From an uncultured Bacteroidales bacterium (GTDB taxonomy: Bacteria; Bacteroidota; Bacteroidia; Bacteroidales; Paludibacteraceae), in assembly GCA_902798965.1 (NCBI GenBank), contig CADBYS010000019.1, positions 1 to 53,567 on the forward strand: a stretch of DNA of 53,567 nt. Reading direction: 5' to 3'. The notes beneath the pieces were generated by a model that worked only from the letters and a program-made list of their open reading frames with translations, was not told the DNA's origin and searched no databases. Both the position numbers and the translations under genes were made by a program. Shown here in pieces: positions 22,537 to 30,780 of this stretch. Within the stretch, counting starts at the first letter, position 1, and each line of letters starts with the position of its first letter.

Positions 22537-23661
22537 ATGAAACTTAGCGATTTTAAATTCAAGTTACCCGACAATCAAATAGCTCAATTTCCTCCCTTGC
22601 ATCGTGAGGATGCCAAGTTGCTGGTATTACATCGCAAGACCGGACAGGTGGAGCACAAGGGAATGAACGACTTGGTGAACTATTTCGACGAACAGGATGT
22701 GATGGTGTTCAATAACTCCCGTATCTTCCCTGCGCGTCTGTTTGGTATCAAGGAGAAGACAAACGCCGAGATAGAGGTGTTCCTGTTGCGCGAACTGGAG
22801 CATGAAGAGGGGTGCTGGGATGCGCTTGTTGAACCGGCCAGGAAGATTCGTATAGGAAACAAGCTGTATTTCGATGACGATAATACAATCACAGGTGAGG
22901 TCGTGGATAACACCACTTCTCGCGGTCGCACCATACGTTTTCAGTCCGATTATACCCCCGACGAACTGGTTCAAGCACTGTATGCGATGGGAACAACGCC
23001 TATACCGGAGTATATCCATCGTCCGCTGCGCGCTGAGGCTTCGCGGCAGTTCCGCAAGGAGTATATGATTGACGATGATGTGGATCTGGCACCTATCCTC
23101 AAGCAGTTGGACGAGGAGCGTTATCAGTCGATCTTCGCTACGGAGATAGGCGCAGTTGCTGCCCCCTCGGCTTCGATGCATATCAGCAGAACTTTGCTGA
23201 AACGCATAGAGATACGCGGCATTAACTACACAACGCTCACTTCGCATGTAGGCTTGGGAAACTTCAAGATTATCGATGTAGAGGATCTTAGTAAACATAA
23301 GATCGACTCCGAGCAGATTATGATCAAGAAGGAGTGTGTGGAGGTTGTTAATCATGCTAAGTTGAACAAGAAACGGATCTGTGCCGTAGGTACTGAGGTG
23401 CTGCGTGCCTTGGAGTCCGTGTGCGGAACTAACGGTTTGATAAAGGAGTTCGACGGATGGACGAACCTGTTCATCTTCCCGCCGTATGATATGCTTGTGC
23501 CTTCGGCATTGCTGGTTAACTTTTTCTTCCCGCTGTCGTTGCAACTGATGATCGTTGCGGCGTTTGGCGGTTACGAACAGGTGATGGGTGCTTACAAGGA
23601 AGCCCTGAAACACAATTACCGCTTCGGTGATTACGGCGATGCTATGCTGATCGTCGACTGA
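22537..23661 (+). CDS. queA: S-adenosylmethionine:tRNA ribosyltransferase-isomerase
   Basis: A 374-residue QueA with the standard start LSDFKFKLPDNQIAQFPP, NNSRIFPARLFG, and the later SMHISRTLLKRI and EFDGWTNLFIFPPY blocks. QueA transfers the ribosyl part of SAM to preQ1-modified tRNA to make epoxyqueuosine. It is slightly longer than the usual 350 residues. The active-site HxT segment usually reads AAPTAGLHFT; here it is AAPSASMHIS, so parts of the motif differ. Starts 15 bases after truB. Confidence 0.9.
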   Translation: MKLSDFKFKLPDNQIAQFPPLHREDAKLLVLHRKTGQVEHKGMNDLVNYFDEQDVMVFNNSRIFPARLFGIKEKTNAEIEVFLLRELEHEEGCWDALVEPARKIRIGNKLYFDDDNTITGEVVDNTTSRGRTIRFQSDYTPDELVQALYAMGTTPIPEYIHRPLRAEASRQFRKEYMIDDDVDLAPILKQLDEERYQSIFATEIGAVAAPSASMHISRTLLKRIEIRGINYTTLTSHVGLGNFKIIDVEDLSKHKIDSEQIMIKKECVEVVNHAKLNKKRICAVGTEVLRALESVCGTNGLIKEFDGWTNLFIFPPYDMLVPSALLVNFFFPLSLQLMIVAAFGGYEQVMGAYKEALKHNYRFGDYGDAMLIVD

Positions 23662-23699
23662 TAACTGACGGCTGAAACTGACAGCTGATTACTGATAGC
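23659..23699 (+). repeat. TGANNNC heptamer array between queA and ung
   Basis: TGATAAC, TGACGGC, TGAAAC (six bases), TGACAGC, TGATTAC, TGATAGC. The first unit contains the queA stop codon; the array ends ten bases before the ung ATG. Confidence 0.9.
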
Positions 23700-23709
23700 A
23701 AAATATACC

Positions 23710-24372
23710 ATGAATGTACGCATTGACGAGTCGTGGCGACGCGTACTCCAACCGGAGTTCGATAAGCCGTATTTCGAGATTCTGACCTCGTACGTTCGTC
23801 GTGCCTATCAAACGACTACTTGCTATCCTCCCGCACGACTTATCTTTCATGCTTTCGACGCGTGTCCCTTCGACAGGGTGCGCGTCGTTATATTAGGTCA
23901 AGACCCTTACCATGAGCCTAATCAGGCGGAAGGTTGGGCGTTCTCGGTGCCTGATGGAGTTCGCATACCCCCGAGTCTGGAGAATATTTACAAGGAACAG
24001 CAGAGGGATCTTGGTATACCTATCCCGTCGTCCGGTCATCTGGAGCGATGGGTGAATCAGGGGGTGTTGCTGCTGAATGCCACGCTCACCGTGGAAGCAC
24101 ACAAGGCGGGTAGTCATCAAGGCAAAGGTTGGGAAGAGTTGACCGACGCAGCTATCATGGCGCTGAGCAGTCAGCGCGAGCATATTGTGTTCATGCTTTG
24201 GGGTAGTTATGCGCAGCGCAAAGGGCAGTATATCAACCGTCGCCGGCACCTGGTGCTCGAAGCTCCGCATCCCAGCCCGCTGTCGGCATACAGAGGATTC
24301 ATCGGTTGCGGACATTTCTCGGCGGCTAATGATTATCTTGTGCAACATGGTCAGGAACCGATAAACTGGTAG
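23710..24372 (+). CDS. ung: Uracil-DNA glycosylase
   Basis: A 220-residue family 1 UDG. The water-activating motif GQDPYHEPNQAEGWAFSV (catalytic Asp in GQDPYH, about residues 62-67) and the DNA-intercalating HPSPLSAYRG loop near residue 187 are intact, as is FMLWGSYAQ. It removes uracil from DNA to start base excision repair. Length is normal for the family. Confidence 0.96.
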   Translation: MNVRIDESWRRVLQPEFDKPYFEILTSYVRRAYQTTTCYPPARLIFHAFDACPFDRVRVVILGQDPYHEPNQAEGWAFSVPDGVRIPPSLENIYKEQQRDLGIPIPSSGHLERWVNQGVLLLNATLTVEAHKAGSHQGKGWEELTDAAIMALSSQREHIVFMLWGSYAQRKGQYINRRRHLVLEAPHPSPLSAYRGFIGCGHFSAANDYLVQHGQEPINW

Positions 24373-24388
24373 TTGAAAGGAGTTGATA

Positions 24389-25891
24389 ATGTTAAAGAAG
24401 AAATCACGAATCATCGTTTGGAGTATCGTCGGCGGCCTTCTGCTGACGCTTACTATAGTGGTGTTGCGTGCCGACAGAATAGCGGAAAATATGGCGAGCC
24501 AACGATTGACGCAATTGGCTGCAGAACAGAATATTGATCTGCGTTGGCATGATATTGATATCTATCTGTTACAAGGCAAGGTGCAGATTGACAGTCTGTC
24601 GGTAGGCTTGTCTGTGGCTGATAGCGTGAAGGCGGATACTACGTTTATCCATATTTCCTTACCTCGCCTGAGCGTTGGCAGCGTACATTGGTTGGCATTG
24701 CTGCGCGAGCGGCGTGCGCAAATCGATGCAGTGCGTGTTACTAACGGACATGTAGCGCTGAGCAAGTCGGCCGACAGTACGATGCTGACCCTCGATTCCA
24801 TCTGCGTGGCGGTACATGACCTGTGCTATAACCTGACTGATTCTCTGCTTACATATAACGATTCCGTCTATTCGCTGCAGACAGGCGGATTGCATTTCCG
24901 CTCAGCTGACGGATTGTTTGCGGCGGCGGTGGGGAGTATACGTACCGCGGACGCAGGAATGATCATTCTGACGAACATATCCGGCGGCAATACCGACAAA
25001 CCCGAGGAGCATGGCCGATTGATGGGTAAGCAGGAAGTGACCTGGTCGCGATTCCGCTTGCCAAGCGTACACACCTCTCCTGTGAATATCATCCGTATGG
25101 CTAAAGCCAATGAAGTGCGTATCGACTCTGTGCTTGTAGTAGGACAATCCGCGGATGTATATTACGATTCGAAGTACCCTCCCAAGCAGCCATATCCAAT
25201 GCCGCAACAAGCGTTGTTGGAACTTAAGACGCCGCTGCATATACGCCGAATGATAGCCACGCTGGATACAACACGTCTGTATGTAACATCCGATGGCAAG
25301 AATGTGGGCAAGCTCGATCTGTTGCAGACCAGAGCGCGTATCATCAATCTGTGTAATATTCCCGACCGCACGATGATGACCGGTCTGCATTCCCATTTCG
25401 CGGGTGGGGGAGAGATGCGCGTAAAGACCGATATGCAACTCAACAAACGAGGCACATTCACGTATAATGCCGATATAACGGAACTGAAAGGCAGTAGCCT
25501 GAAAAGTCTTACGAAACCGATGTTGGGTGTTGAATTGAATTGTAATATCCATAACATGAGTGTGCAATGCGCGGGCAATAACACGAAGATGAACGGCACG
25601 TTCTGTATGCAGTACGACTCGCTGTCCGTTCATGTGGACGACCATAGTCCGATGGAAGTGATGGCACGTTTGTCGTGGTTGGTGAATGCTTTCGCGCCCG
25701 TGGTGCTGATCAATCAGAATCCCCGTAACCCGAATGAGGAACCGATGTCCTACGAGGTTTCGGCTACACGTGATCCGATGAAACCTTTCCCTGCATACTT
25801 CCTGACCGTGATGGCCGACGGTATGTTGCAAACCGTATTGCCTTTCGGCTTAGGGAAAGGAGCGTTGGAAAAGAAAAAAGTGAAAAAGTAA
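24389..25891 (+). CDS. Membrane-anchored AsmA/DUF748-like protein
   Basis: A 500-residue protein from the ATG preceded by GAAAGGAG; a TTG two codons upstream is possible. One N-terminal membrane helix (about 9-25) leads to a long beta-rich periplasmic chain. The start LTQLAAEQNIDLRWHDIDIYLLQGKVQIDSLSVGL recalls the N-terminal chorein-like part of AsmA/DUF748 proteins, which bridge membranes and handle lipids. Later segments (LELKTPLHIRRMIATLDTTRLY, GGGEMRVKTDMQL) fit repeating strands. The assignment rests on overall look, not a diagnostic motif. Confidence 0.55.
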   Translation: MLKKKSRIIVWSIVGGLLLTLTIVVLRADRIAENMASQRLTQLAAEQNIDLRWHDIDIYLLQGKVQIDSLSVGLSVADSVKADTTFIHISLPRLSVGSVHWLALLRERRAQIDAVRVTNGHVALSKSADSTMLTLDSICVAVHDLCYNLTDSLLTYNDSVYSLQTGGLHFRSADGLFAAAVGSIRTADAGMIILTNISGGNTDKPEEHGRLMGKQEVTWSRFRLPSVHTSPVNIIRMAKANEVRIDSVLVVGQSADVYYDSKYPPKQPYPMPQQALLELKTPLHIRRMIATLDTTRLYVTSDGKNVGKLDLLQTRARIINLCNIPDRTMMTGLHSHFAGGGEMRVKTDMQLNKRGTFTYNADITELKGSSLKSLTKPMLGVELNCNIHNMSVQCAGNNTKMNGTFCMQYDSLSVHVDDHSPMEVMARLSWLVNAFAPVVLINQNPRNPNEEPMSYEVSATRDPMKPFPAYFLTVMADGMLQTVLPFGLGKGALEKKKVKK

Positions 25892-25900
25892 GCGTACGAT

Positions 25901-26812
25901 ATGAACAGATATTTGCAGTTGTCGTCGGAAGTGGACAAAGCTCTACGTGAGGGTAGGGCAGTAGTGGCGCTGGAGTCCACGATTATCAGTCACGGAATGC
26001 CTTATCCGCAGAATGTGGAAACGGCACTTCGTGTGGAGCAGACTATCCGCGATAACGGCGCTGTGCCGGCTACGGTTGCCGTGATAGGCGGTCGACTGAA
26101 AGCGGGTTGTACGCCCGAAGAGATAGAGTATCTGGGCAAGAAAGGGCAGGCTGTGACCAAAGCCTCGCGTCGTGATTTGCCGGTACTCATCGCTCGTGGC
26201 GAAGATGGCGCTACAACCGTTACTACCACCATGATCATTGCAGCTATGGCGGGCATCAAGGTGTTTGCCACAGGCGGTATAGGAGGCGTGCATCGAGGTG
26301 CACAGCAGACCTTCGATATATCTGCCGACCTGGAGGAACTGGCATCAACACCTGTGATGGTTATTTGTGCCGGTGCTAAGTCGATACTCGACTTGGGCTT
26401 GACGCTTGAGTATCTGGAAACGAAAGGGGTGCCTGTCATCGGCTATGGTACGGATGAGTTACCGGCGTTCTATACGCGGCATAGCGGATTCGGCGTGGAT
26501 TATCGAATCGATACGCCCGAGGAGTTAGCTGCCATGTTCCAAGCCAAACTCGATTGCGGACTGAAGGGTGGGGTGCTCGTTACCAATCCTATCCCCGAGC
26601 AGTTCTCGATGCCGAAGGATGTAATCGACTGCGCCATCGAACAGGCTCTTCACGAAGCGGATGAGCAAGGTATACATGGCAAGCAGACTACACCGTTCTT
26701 GCTGGCTCGCATCAAAGACCTGACTGGAGGTGACAGCTTGGCGGCAAACATTCAACTTGTGCTCAACAATGCCCGGCTGGCGGCTCGCACCGCGGTTGCC
26801 ATGATGCTATAA
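25901..26812 (+). CDS. psuG: Pseudouridine-5'-phosphate glycosidase
   Basis: A 303-residue PsuG. The conserved start VVALESTIISHGMPYPQN, the VATVAVIGGRLKAG-like segment, VTKASRRDLP, TTVTTTMIIAAMAGIKVFATGGIGGVHRG and the NPIPEQFSMP block are all present. It splits pseudouridine 5'-phosphate to uracil and ribose 5-phosphate (reversible in vitro). The partner kinase psuK is not next to it. It follows the AsmA-like gene by nine bases. truB makes the base in RNA that this enzyme degrades, but shared placement may be chance. Confidence 0.93.
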   Translation: MNRYLQLSSEVDKALREGRAVVALESTIISHGMPYPQNVETALRVEQTIRDNGAVPATVAVIGGRLKAGCTPEEIEYLGKKGQAVTKASRRDLPVLIARGEDGATTVTTTMIIAAMAGIKVFATGGIGGVHRGAQQTFDISADLEELASTPVMVICAGAKSILDLGLTLEYLETKGVPVIGYGTDELPAFYTRHSGFGVDYRIDTPEELAAMFQAKLDCGLKGGVLVTNPIPEQFSMPKDVIDCAIEQALHEADEQGIHGKQTTPFLLARIKDLTGGDSLAANIQLVLNNARLAARTAVAMML

Positions 26813-26856
26813 AAAGAGTAAACGGAATACTTGAAATACATTCAAAACACAAGGAT

Positions 26857-28386
26857 ATGAAACGATCGGTATCTTTCTTAGGCTTGCTCGTAGCTACGGT
26901 GCTTACGATGCACGCAACGACGGATGTGGTTTATACACCGGATTATTGTTCAACTATCTTCAAGAATCCCGAGCGCGGCTTTACGGAGGAACTGAGTCGC
27001 AAGGTGACGGTTGACAAACCGAATGTGGTGAAGGGTAACCTCAGCAGCAACTGGGGCAACCGATACAACATGACCCTGGCCGTTGTGCTGTACAACTTCA
27101 AGTATTTCAAGGCGCAGGATCTGCCGGAAGAGATCCTGACAGGATTTGATGAAGATATGCAGGAACTTCGCAACTACGGTCTGAAATGCGTACTGCGCTT
27201 TGCCTACAGCGAGACAACGAGCGACAATGTGGATGCTACGCCCGAATGGGTGCAGCATCATTTGCAGCAACTCAAACCGCACCTGGAGCAGAATGCTGAT
27301 GTAATCTACGTGATGGAGGCAGGCTTCGTGGGCGTGTGGGGCGAGTGGTACTACACAGCCAACTACGGCAACGAGTCGCAGCACGTGAATGCCAACCGCC
27401 GGCTGGTGATTGATGCGCTGATGGCGAACACGCCGGCTGACCGCTTTGTCCTGTTCCGCTACCCGATGATCAAGACCGAGTACTTCGGCGATAGCAATAC
27501 GCTGAGCGAGAACGAGGCGTTCACGGGCAGCGTACGTGCACGAATGGGACATCATAACGATGCTTTCCTCAACGATTGGGGCAACGACGGCACCTACGCC
27601 AGCGATGACAAGAGCGACGATCCCGCCATGCGGCAGTACATTGCCGACGAAACGCGCTACGTGCCCAATGGCGGCGAAACGAACGTGGAGAGCAGCTCCA
27701 CGGCTAAGCGCGTGTATAAGAAAGCTACGACAGAGATGCGCGAGTACCACTGGTCGTTCTGCGGATCGTCGTACGCCACAGCTGTGACCAACCGTTGGCG
27801 CGAAGACGGCATATTCGATACGCTGAATATGCACATGGGCTATCGTCTGTGCCTGCAACAAGCCCGCTACTGCGACTCCATAGCCCCGGGCGGTAAGATG
27901 CCGATGGCCATCCGCATTGCAAACGTAGGCTACGCGCCGCTGTATAACGAGCGACCTGTTTTTGTCGTACTCAAGAACGCCGAACACACTTATAGAATGC
28001 AACTGAGTGCCGACCCGCGTCGTTGGTTGCCGGGCAAGCACCTGCTGCAGGAAACATTGGATGTGCCGGCAGATATTGCCGAAGGCACATATCACCTGTA
28101 CCTTCACCTGCCCGACAAATATGCCACGATTGCCGATGACCCGCGTTATGCCGTGCGGCTGGCGAATGTAGATACCTGGGACGAGACAACCGGACTGAAT
28201 GACCTGAAGGCGGATATCGTTGTATCGGCTTCCGCGCCGCTGGAGCCGGACGAGTTGCCCGAACTGATAGATGCACTGCCGACCGTATCAGCCGACAAGA
28301 CGGCTGAGAAAATACTGGAGAATGGTGTGCTGTACATCGTGCACAACGGCGTACGATACACAGTAAGCGGGCAAATTACGGAGTAA
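26857..28386 (+). CDS. Secreted DUF4874/DUF4832 protein
   Basis: A 509-residue protein with a signal peptide ending near MHATTD. The N-terminal half matches DUF4874 (NPERGFTEE, FKYFKAQDLPEEIL, GLKCVLRFAYSE, VIYVMEAGFVGVWGEWYYT) and looks like a TIM-barrel glycosidase with candidate acidic residues in GVWGEW. The C-terminal half matches DUF4832 (HWSFCGSSYA, a beta-sandwich near 340-440). A polar tail ends the protein. It is likely a secreted glycan-acting enzyme; the substrate is unknown. No CTD for T9SS export is clear. Confidence 0.8.
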   Translation: MKRSVSFLGLLVATVLTMHATTDVVYTPDYCSTIFKNPERGFTEELSRKVTVDKPNVVKGNLSSNWGNRYNMTLAVVLYNFKYFKAQDLPEEILTGFDEDMQELRNYGLKCVLRFAYSETTSDNVDATPEWVQHHLQQLKPHLEQNADVIYVMEAGFVGVWGEWYYTANYGNESQHVNANRRLVIDALMANTPADRFVLFRYPMIKTEYFGDSNTLSENEAFTGSVRARMGHHNDAFLNDWGNDGTYASDDKSDDPAMRQYIADETRYVPNGGETNVESSSTAKRVYKKATTEMREYHWSFCGSSYATAVTNRWREDGIFDTLNMHMGYRLCLQQARYCDSIAPGGKMPMAIRIANVGYAPLYNERPVFVVLKNAEHTYRMQLSADPRRWLPGKHLLQETLDVPADIAEGTYHLYLHLPDKYATIADDPRYAVRLANVDTWDETTGLNDLKADIVVSASAPLEPDELPELIDALPTVSADKTAEKILENGVLYIVHNGVRYTVSGQITE

Positions 28387-28412
28387 AGGAGTAAAGAAGT
28401 AAAGCAGTTAGA
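28381..28412 (+). repeat. 8-bp tandem repeat across a stop codon
   Basis: GAGTAAAG, GAGTAAAG, AAGTAAAG, CAGTTAGA. The first unit includes the stop codon TAA (28384-28386) of the DUF4832 gene and the last ends two bases before the next ATG. Confidence 0.8.
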
Positions 28413-28414
28413 AT

Positions 28415-30112
28415 ATGGCAAAGAATTTTAATACCATAGTTTTTGATTTAGGCGGCGTGCTGATTGACTTGAACGTGCCGCGTTGTGTGGGAAACTTCAA
28501 GCGCCTGATGGGCGAGGAGAATGTGCGTAACATCCTGGGTATCGACGATGAGGGCGAAGGCGTGGTAGCCGTGAGTGCCGCGACGCAACAGTTGATGCAC
28601 GACTATGAGTACGGCAATATCTCCACCGACGAGTTCCTGAGCCGTGTGTGCTCGTACTGCTATGCCGGCACAACGATCGACGATGTGCGCAAGGCGTGGA
28701 TGAGTATGCTCGACAAGTTGGCGCAGTGGAAACTCGATTACATAGCCGACCTGCGTAAGGCGGGTTACCGGACTATCTTACTCAGCAACTCTAACGAGAT
28801 GCACTGGGATCCTATCTTCGAGCAGTATCATCTGGGTAGGTACTTCGACAAGATCTTTGCCTCGCATCATCTGCACATGGCCAAGCCGAACAAGGAGATA
28901 TTCGACTACGTGGTTAGCGAGGGGCATATCGACTCGGCACACACCATTTACGTGGATGACCTGGAGAAGAACCGTGCTGCCGGCAGTAAGTTCGCCGGGT
29001 GGCAGACCTGCGCCAGCGTTGATGAACTGAAGATGAAAGAGATACTCAGTCATTTTGATATCCGCAACGAGGTCGGCGAGCCGCAACCCCTGAAGATTGG
29101 CTTCATTAACGACTCGTTTATCGTTCGTGCTCTTCATACAGGTGAGAAGTCGTACTTCCTGCAGCGCATCAACCATCATATCTTCCAGAACGTGGAAGGT
29201 CTGCAGCGAAACATTCAGATTGTGACCGATCATATCCGCGCCAAGCTGCGCGCAGCGGGCGAGACGGACATCGAGCGCAAGGTGCTGGAGCTGGTGCCCA
29301 CCACCGACGGCAAACTGTACTACCTCACCCCGCAAGGCGACTACTGGCGCGTATATGTGCTGATTGAGCACGCCTGTTCGCAAGAGAAAGTAACCCCTGA
29401 GTCCGCCTACTTGACCGGTAAGGCGTTCGGTCGGTTCCAGAGTCAACTCTCTGACCTGCCGTTCGATGCGCTGTGCGAGTCGATACCTAACTTCCACAAT
29501 ATCGAGTTCCGCCTCTGGCAACTCGACGAGGCACTCAAGGAGGATAAAGCGGGTAGGAAAGCTACTGTGATGGATATCGTGGCAGAGATCGACAAACGCC
29601 GCGATGAGATGTGCCTGGCTGAGCGACTGTTCCGCGAAGGCAAACTGACCAAACATATCAACCACTGTGATACGAAGGTGAACAATATTCTGTTCGACGA
29701 GCAAGGCAAACCGCTCTGCATAGTGGATCTGGATACCGTGATGCCCGGATTCGTGCTCAGTGACTTCGGCGACTTTATGCGCACTGCGGCGAACACCGGC
29801 GCAGAGGATGATCCGAACCTTGAGAATATCCACGTGGATCTGGCGATATTTGAGGCGTACACCCGCGGCTATATGGAGGAAGCTACGTTCCTGACGGATA
29901 CGGAGAAAGAGTTGCTGCCCTATGGATGCCGACTGCTCAGTTACATGCAGACTGTGCGCTTCTTTACCGACTACCTGAACGGCGATACGTACTACAAGAT
30001 CCAGTACCCCGAGCACAATTTGGTACGTACGCGCGCACAACTGCGCCTGGTTCAAGAGCAGGAAAAAGTGGCAGAGGAAATGCTAAGTATTGTTAAAAGG
30101 TTAAGCCGTTAA
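28415..30112 (+). CDS. HAD phosphatase fused to a NahK-like sugar kinase
   Basis: A 565-residue two-domain protein. Residues 1-205 are a HAD-IA phosphatase: FDLGGVL with nucleophile D11, LLSNSNEMHW, the MAKPNKEIFDYV lysine block and YVDDLEKN; the G in place of the second Asp of DxD fits YihX-type sugar-1-phosphatases. Residues 225-565 are an APH-fold kinase with HCDTKVNN (H417, D419, N424) and IVDLDTVMPG. The kinase half resembles N-acetylhexosamine 1-kinases of the NahK type that phosphorylate the anomeric carbon. A single chain thus couples a sugar kinase with a possible sugar-phosphate phosphatase. Specificity is inferred. Confidence 0.85.
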   Translation: MAKNFNTIVFDLGGVLIDLNVPRCVGNFKRLMGEENVRNILGIDDEGEGVVAVSAATQQLMHDYEYGNISTDEFLSRVCSYCYAGTTIDDVRKAWMSMLDKLAQWKLDYIADLRKAGYRTILLSNSNEMHWDPIFEQYHLGRYFDKIFASHHLHMAKPNKEIFDYVVSEGHIDSAHTIYVDDLEKNRAAGSKFAGWQTCASVDELKMKEILSHFDIRNEVGEPQPLKIGFINDSFIVRALHTGEKSYFLQRINHHIFQNVEGLQRNIQIVTDHIRAKLRAAGETDIERKVLELVPTTDGKLYYLTPQGDYWRVYVLIEHACSQEKVTPESAYLTGKAFGRFQSQLSDLPFDALCESIPNFHNIEFRLWQLDEALKEDKAGRKATVMDIVAEIDKRRDEMCLAERLFREGKLTKHINHCDTKVNNILFDEQGKPLCIVDLDTVMPGFVLSDFGDFMRTAANTGAEDDPNLENIHVDLAIFEAYTRGYMEEATFLTDTEKELLPYGCRLLSYMQTVRFFTDYLNGDTYYKIQYPEHNLVRTRAQLRLVQEQEKVAEEMLSIVKRLSR

Positions 30113-30126
30113 AATGTTAAATTGTT

Positions 30127-30696
30127 ATGATTCTCAAGATAGATAATGTCAATTGGCTGGATAGTTTTCCCGAGAAACCGGAAGTGACGGTGGAAGTAAG
30201 CAACGACCACGAGTTCCTGTATCTTCATTACCACGTGCGCGGCGAGCAACTGCGCGCCGTAACGACCGAAGATCAGGGTGCGGTGTGGGAAGATTCGTGC
30301 GTGGAGTTTTTCTGCCAAGTGCCGGGTGACAAGCATTACATGAACTTCGAGTGCAACTGTATCGGTGCCATGGTAGGTTCGCGGCGCTTGGGCAGAGCCG
30401 AAGAGGTGGTGAAGTTCCCGCCCGAAGAGATGGCACAGATAGAGCGGCGTTGTACTTATCCACGCGAGTTGATCGAGGAGCAAGACGGCCTACACGAATG
30501 GGATGTGGAACTGAAGATTCCGCTCACGCTTATCTTCCGCGAGCAAGCACCCTTGTTTCCGCAGGTGCTGCGTGCTAATTTCTACAAGTGCGCTGACAAA
30601 ACGAAGAAACCTCACTTCCTGAGTTGGCAGCCTATCCCGCTGCCCAAACCGGACTTCCACTGTCCGCAGTTCTTTGGCGAGATTGTGCTGAATTAG
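30127..30696 (+). CDS. CBM9-like carbohydrate-binding protein
   Basis: A 189-residue protein of the carbohydrate-binding family 9-like group. Typical blocks: DNVNWLDSFPEKPEVT, FLYLHYHVRGEQLRAV, VWEDSCVEFFCQV, YMNFECNCIGAM and the C-terminal LRANFYKCADKTKKPHFLSW. No signal peptide is present, so it appears cytosolic, which is usual for the stand-alone Bacteroidetes form. It sits 14 bases after the HAD-kinase gene and may act on the same sugar pathway by position. Confidence 0.85.
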   Translation: MILKIDNVNWLDSFPEKPEVTVEVSNDHEFLYLHYHVRGEQLRAVTTEDQGAVWEDSCVEFFCQVPGDKHYMNFECNCIGAMVGSRRLGRAEEVVKFPPEEMAQIERRCTYPRELIEEQDGLHEWDVELKIPLTLIFREQAPLFPQVLRANFYKCADKTKKPHFLSWQPIPLPKPDFHCPQFFGEIVLN

Positions 30697-30724
30697 CCGA
30701 TTGCTAAAGCCGAATACGATGGTA

Positions 30725-30780
30725 TCCATCAATTAACCGTAACGGTTGCGTTACTTGGTTAATTGGTGGATGCAGTTTTT
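30725..30780. terminator. Long bidirectional hairpin between convergent genes
   Basis: TCCATCAATTAACC (30725-30738) pairs with GGTTAATTGGTGGA (30757-30770) with one G-U; inside it GTAAC and GTTAC pair again. Five T follow on the plus strand (30776-30780). It overlaps the last codons of the minus-strand gene. Confidence 0.75.

Noticed and set aside
28778-30055. 425-codon minus-strand frame opposite the HAD-kinase gene
   Set aside because: Antisense shadow; the plus-strand product has intact catalytic motifs in both domains.
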